From an uncultured Clostridia bacterium (lineage in GTDB: Bacteria > Bacillota > Clostridia > Oscillospirales > CAG-272): a stretch of DNA of 7,583 bases. The notes under the pieces were generated by a model, which was not told where the DNA came from, made no database searches, and saw nothing but the letters and a program-made list of their open reading frames with translations. The stretch covers positions 1 through 7,583 of the forward strand of contig CALAFS010000027.1 of assembly GCA_937892405.1 (NCBI GenBank). Direction: 5' to 3'. The position numbers and the translations under genes were made by a program. Positions 1 through 5,724 of the stretch are shown piece after piece (position 1 is the stretch's first letter; every line of letters starts with the position of its first letter).

Positions 1-64
1 GAGGGCTTTATTCTATTTTTTTCTTTTTCTTCACCCCAACTATTGACAAAGAGCCTTTTTACAA
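1..64. other. non-coding 3' flank of gpmI
   Basis: No gene is visible here. The plus strand carries a pyrimidine-rich tract (about 11-36) followed by CACCCC and a TTGACA at 43-48. That TTGACA is not a convincing promoter, because the nearest -10-like hexamer (TACAAT, 60-65) is only 11 nt away. On the minus strand this is the 3' untranslated region of gpmI. It contains only a weak 4-bp hairpin (AAAG-GCT-CTTT), so no reliable terminator can be called inside the window. Confidence 0.5.
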
Positions 65-1717
65 TTACTTCAGTTTGATCATCGACTCGTTCCACATCTC
101 GGGTGCGTCGTAACCGAGAAGGTTCACGGTCGTGGCGGCGACATTGGAGAGTCCGAACGCGCCGTCGGCTTTCACATCATAGTGATCGCGATAGAAGTTA
201 TCATAGATAATGAAAGGAACGGGATTCAGCGTGTGGCTCGTTTTCGCTTTCAGACTGCCGTCCTTATTGTGCTTCGGCTCGCCGGTCTTCTTATCCATCT
301 CGTACATCTCATCGGCGTTGCCGTGGTCGGCAGTGATGAAGGCGACGCCGTGCAGGCGATCCACCACCTTCAGAAGACGGGCGATCTGAAGATCCAGTGC
401 TTCCATCGAGCACTCGGTGGCGAGGAAGGAACCGGTATGACCGACCATGTCTCCGTTCGGGAAGTTGACGCGCAGATAGCGGTATTTCCCGGATTCAAGG
501 CACTCGATCAGCTTATCGGTAATCTCCGCGCACTTCATCCACGGGCGCTGTTCAAACGGGACGACATCGGAAGGAACCTCGATATAGGTTTCCAGCGTCT
601 CGGAGAATTTACCGGAGCGGTTGCCGTTCCAGAAATAGGTGACATGTCCAAACTTCTGCGTCTCGGAGATGGCAAGCTCGGGAACGCCGGCGCCCACAAG
701 GTACTCGCTCATGGTATTGGTGATCTCAGGCGGATTGACAAGGTAGCGGCTCGGGATATGAAGATCTCCGTCATACTCGAGCATGCCGGCGTACACCACC
801 TTCGGTACACGGCGACGGTCAAACTTATCGAAGTCCGCACCGCCCTCAAATGCTTTGGAAATTTCGATCGCACGGTCGCCGCGGAAGTTGAAGAAGATCA
901 CGCTGTCGCCGTCTTCGATCGTGCCGACGGGCTTTCCGTCCTTTGCGATAACAAAAGGAGGAAGATCCTGGTCAATAACGCCGAGCTCTTTACGATAGGT
1001 TGTGATCGCCTCTTCCGCACTCGCAAACTGTCTGCCCTCACCGAGAACATGTGTCTGCCAGCCGAGGTCGACCATGTGCCAGTTCGCCTCATAGCGGTCC
1101 ATGGTGATCTGCATTCTTCCGCCGCCGGAAGCGATGGCGATATCCATGCCCTCTGCGCGAAGCTTTGCAAGATATTCTTCAAAAGGAAGAACATAGTCAA
1201 GTGCGCTCGTCTCGCCGACATCGCGTCCGTCGAGGAGAATGTGAACGCGTACGCGCTTCACACCGTCCCGCTTCGCGCCCTCGATCATCGCTTTCAGATG
1301 GTCGATATGCGAATGAACATTGCCGTCCGAGAAGAGTCCGAGAAAATGCAGAGTGCCGTTGCTCTTCTTCACATTCTCCACAAGGGTATGCCATGTGTCG
1401 GAGGTGAAGATCTTGCCGCTCGTGATCGACTGGGAGACGAGCTTTGCTCCCTGCGCGAAGATCTGACCCGAACCGAGAGCGTTATGACCGACCTCGGAGT
1501 TACCCATATCGTCATCGGTGGGAAGACCGACGGCGGTGCCGTGTGCCTTGATCTTCAGCATGGGATAGGTCGCCATCAGACGATCCAGCGTCGGCGTGTC
1601 TGCCGCCGCTACGGCGTTCCCGGCATTCGCCGGTGCAAGTCCGACGCCATCCATCACGATGGTGAGCAACGGACCTTCAATGCCCGCAAAATGCGAATTC
1701 TTTTTGAGTTCTGCCAT
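65..1717 (-). CDS. gpmI: 2,3-bisphosphoglycerate-independent phosphoglycerate mutase
   Basis: This enzyme interconverts 3-phosphoglycerate and 2-phosphoglycerate in glycolysis and gluconeogenesis in the cytosol, using a phosphoserine intermediate and two divalent metals (Mn type). The alkaline-phosphatase-fold residues are all visible: metal ligand D23 in MDGVG, nucleophile S74 in MGNSEVGH, substrate-binding HSHIDH (135-140), LDGRD (162-166), GGGRMQITMDRY (198-209) and NFRGDR (277-282), K355, D423 and H427 in GDMVGH, D464 and H465 in TADHGNADE, and H495 in TSHT. At 550 residues it is longer than the roughly 510 residues of typical Bacillus enzymes. Extra residues lie around 472-492, and the KFGHVTYFWNGNRSGKF block is of the long form. 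The ATG is preceded by GAGG about 10 nt upstream. It starts 30 nt after the topoisomerase gene on the same strand, so the two are probably co-transcribed. It appears complete and functional. Confidence 0.97.
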   Translation of the reverse strand: MAELKKNSHFAGIEGPLLTIVMDGVGLAPANAGNAVAAADTPTLDRLMATYPMLKIKAHGTAVGLPTDDDMGNSEVGHNALGSGQIFAQGAKLVSQSITSGKIFTSDTWHTLVENVKKSNGTLHFLGLFSDGNVHSHIDHLKAMIEGAKRDGVKRVRVHILLDGRDVGETSALDYVLPFEEYLAKLRAEGMDIAIASGGGRMQITMDRYEANWHMVDLGWQTHVLGEGRQFASAEEAITTYRKELGVIDQDLPPFVIAKDGKPVGTIEDGDSVIFFNFRGDRAIEISKAFEGGADFDKFDRRRVPKVVYAGMLEYDGDLHIPSRYLVNPPEITNTMSEYLVGAGVPELAISETQKFGHVTYFWNGNRSGKFSETLETYIEVPSDVVPFEQRPWMKCAEITDKLIECLESGKYRYLRVNFPNGDMVGHTGSFLATECSMEALDLQIARLLKVVDRLHGVAFITADHGNADEMYEMDKKTGEPKHNKDGSLKAKTSHTLNPVPFIIYDNFYRDHYDVKADGAFGLSNVAATTVNLLGYDAPEMWNESMIKLK

Positions 1718-1747
1718 TTTTTATATGCCTCTTTTCAAATTATTTTC

Positions 1748-3748
1748 TTATATATCCGCGTCATTGACATACAGATGCCCGTATTCGCCGATGAAGCGTT
1801 TTCTCTCGGCGAGAGCGTCGCCGAGAAGGATATCAAACATTCTCGCCGTTTCCGCGGCGTCTGCCGGTGTCACGGCGACAAGGCGTCTTGTCGCTGGGCA
1901 CATGGTCGTGCGCCACATCATTTCCGGCTCGTTTTCGCCAAGACCTTTAGATCTCTGGAGCTTATATTTTTTATTGCCGAGCTTTTTGAGAATCTCGATC
2001 TTTTCGGGTTCGTTATAAGCGAAGTAGGTATCCTGTCCGCAGGTGATCTCGAACAGCGGAGATTCCGCAATGAAGATTTTCCCCTTCTCGATCAGGGTCG
2101 GAAGAAGGCGGTAAAACATCGTCAGAAGCAGAGTGCGGATCTGGAAGCCGTCCTCGTCCGCATCGGTGCAGATGATGATTTTATTCCACTTCAGGAGCTT
2201 GTAATCAAAGGTGGCGAGCTCGCCCGGTTTCTTCGTCTTGACCTCCACGCCGCACCCGATGACCTTCAGAAGGTCGACGATGATGTCGCTCGCGAAAATC
2301 TTTTCGTAAGTGCTCTTCATGCAGTTGAGCGTCTTACCGCGGACGGGAATGATCGCCTGAAACTCGGCGTTTCTTCCGAGCTTACAGCTTGACATAGCGG
2401 AATCTCCCTCCACGATATACACTTCACGGAGTTCGGGATCCTTCGAGCGACAAGGAACGAACTTTTCGACGCGGTTGGAGACATCCATCGTGCCGGTGAG
2501 CTTTTTCTTGATGTCGATCTTCGTGCGCTCGGCGGATTCTCTTGCCCGCTTATTGACAAGCACCTGTGAGACAATCTGCGAGGCGACGGCGGCATTCTCC
2601 GTCAGGTAGATCTCGAGGTTCTCCTTCATGAACTCGGTCAGCGCCTTGGCGATAAAGGCATTGGTAATCGCCTTTTTCGTCTGGTTCTCATACGAGGTCT
2701 GTGTCGATGCCGAGTTGATGATGATGGTCAGATTGTCCGCGATGTCCGCAAAGGAAATTTTCGATTCGTTCTTATTATACTTGTTCTGCCCCTTGATATA
2801 CTTGTCGATCGCGTAGGTGAAAGCGGTGCGCACCGCCTTATCGGGAGCGCCGCCGTATTCAAGGTAAGAAGAGTTGTGATAGTATTCCGCCGAGCCGCTC
2901 TTTGCAAAGCAGAAGGCGATCTCCGCTTTGAACTTATAGTCATCGAGATCCTCGCGGTCGCGGCCTTTGGTTTCTATCTTCCAGAGAACGGGAGGCGTGA
3001 GCGAAATGCCGTCCGTGATCTCAGCGAGGTAATCCGCGACGCCGTGCTCATAATAGTATTCGCTCTTCTCAAACTGACCGGGCGTGGTCTCCTGCTCCAG
3101 AATGAAGCGGATCCCCGCATTGACGAATGCCTGACGGCGGAGGGTCGCGTCGAAGAAGGAGGTCGGAATGTCGATCTCTTTGAAAACATCAATATCGGGA
3201 CGCCAACGGATGATCGTTCCCCGTTTTTTCGGCGAGGAAGCGGTAAGAGGTGTCACCTTGAGCTTTCCGACAGGATCGCCCCGTTTGAAATTCATCTCCG
3301 AGAGTGTCTCTCCGTTGTAGGAGCGGACATTCATGAATTCACTCGAATACTGCGTCGCTGTCGCGCCGAGACCGTTCAGGCCGAGGGAAAACTCATAGGC
3401 GGAGTTCCCGTCGTTGTTATCGTATTTACCGCCGGCGTACAACTCGCAGAAGACAAGCTCCCAGTTCCAGCGTTTTTCTTTTTCGTTATATCCGAGCGGC
3501 ACGCCGCGTCCGCAGTCCTCGACTTCGATGGTGGCGTCAAGAAAATGCTTGACGGTGATTTTATCGCCGTAGCCCTCGCGCGCCTCATCGACCGCGTTGG
3601 CAAGAATTTCGATAAACGCGTGCTGACAACCGACGAGGTCATCGGAGCCGAAAATGACAGCGGGGCGCTTTCTGACTCGCTCCGAGCCTTTGAGCGATTT
3701 GATACTTTGATCGTTATATGCCGTTTTCTTAGCGGTCTTTTCTGCCAT
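1748..3748 (-). CDS. type IIA DNA topoisomerase subunit B (divergent GyrB/ParE paralogue)
   Basis: This is the ATPase/Toprim subunit of a type II topoisomerase, which works with a GyrA/ParC-type subunit to pass DNA duplexes through a double-strand break. In 666-residue numbering, the GHKL ATPase shows E47, N51, D54 and E55 in EILANAVDEA, D78 in EDCGRGVP, the glycine lid SLGLNGLGA (121-129) and the QTK loop lysine K358. The Toprim part shows E447 in EGDSA, PVRGKTLN (468-475), the metal triad D529/D531/D533 in TDADEDG, and KGLGENEPE (601-609). The length and the DI ending resemble Firmicutes GyrB. Several signature blocks differ from housekeeping GyrB: RKRPAVIFGSDD instead of RKRPGMYIGS, EGDSAMSS instead of EGDSAGGS, and DGFQIRTLL instead of DGxHIRTLL. 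It is therefore probably a paralogue acting as topoisomerase IV or a specialised gyrase. No A subunit gene is in the window. A longer reading from TTG at 3775 would begin at the predicted transcription start and lacks a ribosome binding site. Confidence 0.93.
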   Translation of the reverse strand: MAEKTAKKTAYNDQSIKSLKGSERVRKRPAVIFGSDDLVGCQHAFIEILANAVDEAREGYGDKITVKHFLDATIEVEDCGRGVPLGYNEKEKRWNWELVFCELYAGGKYDNNDGNSAYEFSLGLNGLGATATQYSSEFMNVRSYNGETLSEMNFKRGDPVGKLKVTPLTASSPKKRGTIIRWRPDIDVFKEIDIPTSFFDATLRRQAFVNAGIRFILEQETTPGQFEKSEYYYEHGVADYLAEITDGISLTPPVLWKIETKGRDREDLDDYKFKAEIAFCFAKSGSAEYYHNSSYLEYGGAPDKAVRTAFTYAIDKYIKGQNKYNKNESKISFADIADNLTIIINSASTQTSYENQTKKAITNAFIAKALTEFMKENLEIYLTENAAVASQIVSQVLVNKRARESAERTKIDIKKKLTGTMDVSNRVEKFVPCRSKDPELREVYIVEGDSAMSSCKLGRNAEFQAIIPVRGKTLNCMKSTYEKIFASDIIVDLLKVIGCGVEVKTKKPGELATFDYKLLKWNKIIICTDADEDGFQIRTLLLTMFYRLLPTLIEKGKIFIAESPLFEITCGQDTYFAYNEPEKIEILKKLGNKKYKLQRSKGLGENEPEMMWRTTMCPATRRLVAVTPADAAETARMFDILLGDALAERKRFIGEYGHLYVNDADI

Positions 3749-3752
3749 GATG

Positions 3753-3759
3753 CCCCCCT
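3753..3759 (-). promoter_or_regulatory. ribosome binding site fixing the topoisomerase start
   Basis: On the minus strand AGGGGGG lies 4 nt before ATG (3746-3748). It supports the internal ATG over the upstream in-frame TTG at 3773-3775, which would add nine residues. Confidence 0.75.
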
Positions 3760-3781
3760 GACCTTTATTTTCCAATTATAT

Positions 3782-3810
3782 ATTTTAGCATACTCAACCC
3801 GTTTTGTCAA
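3782..3810 (-). promoter_or_regulatory. sigma-A promoter of the topoisomerase-gpmI operon
   Basis: Read on the minus strand, a consensus -35 TTGACA (3805-3810) is followed by a 17-nt spacer and -10 TAAAAT (3782-3787). The extended element TGC sits immediately before the -10. The predicted start of transcription is near 3775, which leaves a leader of about 27 nt. This is the strongest promoter in the window by match to consensus, which fits constitutive expression. Confidence 0.85.
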
Positions 3811-3880
3811 GATTTCGGGCTTACGCTTTTTCCGACTTTCGGTGATTTTTCCGAAATTTACAGGCTGTTTTCATTTCCGC

Positions 3881-3909
3881 TTGCAATCTTTCGCGGAATG
3901 TGGTAGAAT
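3881..3909 (+). promoter_or_regulatory. sigma-A promoter of the yfcE-like gene
   Basis: The -35 TTGCAA (3881-3886), a 17-nt spacer and the -10 TAGAAT (3904-3909) preceded by TGG form a good extended -10 promoter. Transcription should start near 3916. The 9-mer GAAATTTAC lies upstream at 3853-3861. Confidence 0.8.
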
Positions 3910-3942
3910 AAAGGCAAATCAGATCCTTCGGAGGACAGAACA

Positions 3943-4491
3943 ATGAAACTTTTTATTGCCTCGGATATTCACGGGGATATTGCCGTCGCACGGGCGGTGT
4001 TTGATGCAATGGAGCGCGAGGGATGCGAGCGGATTCTGCTCCTCGGTGATCTCCTCTACCACGGTCCGCGCAACGATCTTCCCGCGGCGTACGCGCCGAA
4101 AGAAGTCATTGCGCTTCTGAACTCTCATAAAAACGAAATTCTCGCCGTCCGCGGAAACTGCGAAGCAGAGGTCGATCAGATGGTGCTCGACTTCCCCGTC
4201 CTTGCCGACTACGCATTTTTATCTCTTGACGGCGTGCGTGTGTTCGCCACGCACGGACATCTTTTCCATCTCGAGCACCTGCCTCCCCTGCTCCCCGGGG
4301 ATATTCTTCTGCATGGGCACACGCACATTCCCGCCTGCACCCCCTTCGGCGATCGGAATGTGTATCTGAATCCCGGTTCGGCGGCATTGCCGAAGGGCGG
4401 ATTCCCGAAAAGCTACATGGTATTCGATTCCGGAGTATTCACGACAAAAGACTTCGAGGGAAATCTTCTTTTCACCCACGACGCAAGATAA
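3943..4491 (+). CDS. yfcE: YfcE-type metallophosphodiesterase
   Basis: This is a cytosolic calcineurin-like phosphoesterase of the YfcE/MJ0936 family. E. coli YfcE hydrolyses model phosphodiesters with Mn, and its natural substrate is not established. The 182-residue protein matches E. coli YfcE (184) along its length as I recall it: SDIHGD near the start, LGDLLYHGPRN (34-44), AVRGNCEAEVDQM (68-80), THGHLF (103-108), HGHTHIP (124-130) and LNPGSAALPKGG (142-153). Predicted metal ligands are D8, H10, D36, N72, H104, H126 and H128, and all are intact. GGAGGA lies 7 nt before the ATG. The gene has its own promoter and terminator, so it is a single-gene unit divergent from the topoisomerase gene. 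Its position beside the regulator gives no clear functional clue except for a shared upstream 9-mer. Confidence 0.93.
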   Translation: MKLFIASDIHGDIAVARAVFDAMEREGCERILLLGDLLYHGPRNDLPAAYAPKEVIALLNSHKNEILAVRGNCEAEVDQMVLDFPVLADYAFLSLDGVRVFATHGHLFHLEHLPPLLPGDILLHGHTHIPACTPFGDRNVYLNPGSAALPKGGFPKSYMVFDSGVFTTKDFEGNLLFTHDAR

Positions 4492-4498
4492 CTTTACC

Positions 4499-4541
4499 GA
4501 AAAAGAGAACCGCCAGATGCGGTTCTCTTTTTCAATTTTTT
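4499..4541 (+). terminator. intrinsic terminator after yfcE
   Basis: The left arm (4499-4513) and right arm (4519-4533) form a perfect 15-bp stem around the 5-nt loop CAGAT. A T-run at 4536-4541 follows. It starts 8 nt after the yfcE stop codon and separates that gene from the regulator downstream. Confidence 0.93.
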
Positions 4542-4549
4542 GCACTTCT

Positions 4550-4562
4550 TGCAGAAATTTAC
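4550..4562 (+). promoter_or_regulatory. candidate regulator operator, copy 1
   Basis: TGCAGAAATTTAC is identical to the sequence at 5627-5639 in front of the oxidoreductase gene. It is centred about 62 nt upstream of the predicted transcription start of the AraC-type regulator gene, a usual place for an AraC-family activator site. A GCAC tetramer lies 4 nt before it (4542-4545). Autoregulation is inferred. Confidence 0.55.
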
Positions 4563-4582
4563 AATAAAATCGTGTAAAGTTC

Positions 4583-4611
4583 TTTCCTTTTGTAAAAAGG
4601 TGTGATAAAAT
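4583..4611 (+). promoter_or_regulatory. promoter of the AraC/PocR-type regulator gene
   Basis: The -10 TAAAAT (4606-4611) is preceded by TGA, giving an extended -10. The best -35 at 17 nt spacing is TTTCCT (4583-4588), which matches consensus at only 3 of 6 positions. A good -10 with a poor -35 is typical of promoters that need an activator. An alternative is TTGCAC (4540-4545) with TAAAAT (4565-4570), but its 19-nt spacer makes it less likely. Confidence 0.6.
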
Positions 4612-4644
4612 AGAAGAAAGAATTCCGAAAGCCGAGGACCTGCT

Positions 4645-5619
4645 ATGGATATTTTCGATCTGAAAGAAAATCTTCCGTTTGAGCGCGATGTACAGGGGGA
4701 CATTGAGAGAATCCGCCGCTCGTTTGAAACCATCTCCGCCGATTACGGCATCGACATCCATATTAAGGACTTTCTCGGCTGTTTTGCGACGCGCCCGTCC
4801 TTCAAACCGATGTGCGACTTTTTCCTTTGGCATGACTCCCCTTTTTGCTCCTATGTGAAGATCAATCCGCACGCCGCCGAGACCTGCGTCACGCTCAGCA
4901 ACGAATACCTGCGGCGGCGGTGCATACGCGAGCCGGACGGCTTTTTCGGCACCTGTTTTTGCGGCATTTCGGAATATGTGATTCCCGTAAAATACCGTTC
5001 GACCGTGATCGGGGCAGTGCTTCTCGGAGAGTTCGGAATTCCGTCGGATTCTGTCGACAGACGCTTTGCACGCCTTGAAAAGATTTACGGTTTTTCGGGA
5101 GAAATGCTTGGCGAGGCATACGAAAAAAGCACGCGATCCGTCCCCGCAAACATGGACGCAATCCTTACCGTCGTGAAGTCCGTGGTTCTCGCCTTTGAGC
5201 TTGTGGCGGAAAAGTACATTGACAAAAAGCTCGTGGATCGCCTCGAAACGGAAAAGCGCGTCCGCCGCGGGGACATCGTCGACAGCGCTGCGGATTATAT
5301 CCGGCGCCACTATGCCGAAAATCTCTGTGTAGCGGAGATTGCAAAGGCATGTCTTTGCAGCCCCTCCGCGCTGAACCATTCTTTCAAGGCGACGCTCGGA
5401 AAAGGGATTCCGGAATATATCAACCACTACCGTGTGACGCACGCACTCTCCCTTTTATCAAAGACGGAAGACAGTATCGAAGCGATCGCCGCAGAATGCG
5501 GGTTTTCATCGTCGGGGTATTTTATTCGCGTGTTCCGTCATGTGACGGGAGCGACGCCGAAGGAATACAGAAATCGGCATGCGGTGGCAAAGCAGCGGTC
5601 GTCAAAAAAGCAAAAATAA
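4645..5619 (+). CDS. AraC-family transcriptional regulator with PocR-like sensor domain
   Basis: This is a DNA-binding activator of 324 residues. The C-terminal part (about 208-311) is a typical AraC double helix-turn-helix. Helix-turn-helix 1 lies near 227-249 (VAEIAKACLCSPSALNHSF), helix-turn-helix 2 near 276-299, with the family signature GFSSSGYFIRVFR then TGATPKEYR. The N-terminal part (about 22-195) resembles the PocR ligand-binding domain. It has FC at 67-68, C81, CFCG (104-107), then IPVKY and a VIGAVLLGEF strand. PocR itself responds to 1,2-propanediol, and this domain is thought to sense small organic molecules; the ligand here is unknown. GAGGA lies 6 nt before the ATG. The protein ends in a lysine-rich tail (RSSKKQK). 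It probably activates the oxidoreductase gene that follows on the same strand and its own gene, because both promoters carry the same 13-mer. No terminator separates the two genes, so some read-through is possible. Confidence 0.88.
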   Translation: MDIFDLKENLPFERDVQGDIERIRRSFETISADYGIDIHIKDFLGCFATRPSFKPMCDFFLWHDSPFCSYVKINPHAAETCVTLSNEYLRRRCIREPDGFFGTCFCGISEYVIPVKYRSTVIGAVLLGEFGIPSDSVDRRFARLEKIYGFSGEMLGEAYEKSTRSVPANMDAILTVVKSVVLAFELVAEKYIDKKLVDRLETEKRVRRGDIVDSAADYIRRHYAENLCVAEIAKACLCSPSALNHSFKATLGKGIPEYINHYRVTHALSLLSKTEDSIEAIAAECGFSSSGYFIRVFRHVTGATPKEYRNRHAVAKQRSSKKQK

Positions 5620-5626
5620 GCACAAA

Positions 5627-5639
5627 TGCAGAAATTTAC
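5627..5639 (+). promoter_or_regulatory. candidate regulator operator, copy 2
   Basis: This is the second exact copy of TGCAGAAATTTAC. It is centred about 64 nt upstream of the predicted transcription start of the oxidoreductase gene, and 22 nt separate it from the -35. A partial second half-site, TGCCGA (5648-5653), begins exactly 21 bp after TGCAGA. Two direct half-sites two helical turns apart are common for AraC-family proteins. A GCAC (5620-5623) precedes it, as in copy 1 but with 3 nt between instead of 4. Confidence 0.58.
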
Positions 5640-5661
5640 TATTCTCCTGCCGATTGCTTTC

Positions 5662-5690
5662 TTGAAAGCGTGATAAAAACCTGCTAAAAT
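5662..5690 (+). promoter_or_regulatory. promoter of the FAD oxidoreductase gene
   Basis: The -35 TTGAAA (5662-5667), a 17-nt spacer and the -10 TAAAAT (5685-5690) preceded by TGC form a good extended -10 promoter. Transcription should start near 5697. The -35 sits inside the inverted repeat GCTTTC-TT-GAAAGC (5656-5669), so a repressor there would block polymerase. Confidence 0.78.
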
Positions 5691-5724
5691 CAAGACAACA
5701 AGATCTGACAGGAGGTCATATCGC

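Noticed and set aside
43..65. TTGACA with TACAAT as a plus-strand promoter
   Set aside because: The spacer is only 11 nt, far below the 16-18 nt needed, and transcription would run antisense into gpmI.
182..2392. A 736-codon open frame on the plus strand opposite gpmI and the topoisomerase gene
   Set aside because: It lies fully antisense to two genes with intact catalytic motifs, spans their junction, has no ribosome binding site at its start, and its product shows no recognisable domain. It is a shadow caused by codon bias.
3746..3775. TTG at 3775 as the topoisomerase start
   Set aside because: The predicted transcription start is about at this codon, so there would be no leader or ribosome binding site. 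The ATG at 3748 has AGGGGGG just upstream and begins with a normal family N-terminus.
2876..3946. A 356-codon plus-strand frame opposite the topoisomerase start
   Set aside because: It crosses the divergent promoter region and ends over the yfcE start codon, so it is incompatible with the promoters and genes there.
4219..5442. A 407-codon open frame on the minus strand across yfcE and the regulator
   Set aside because: It runs through the 15-bp terminator and is antisense to two convincing genes. The product has no family features.
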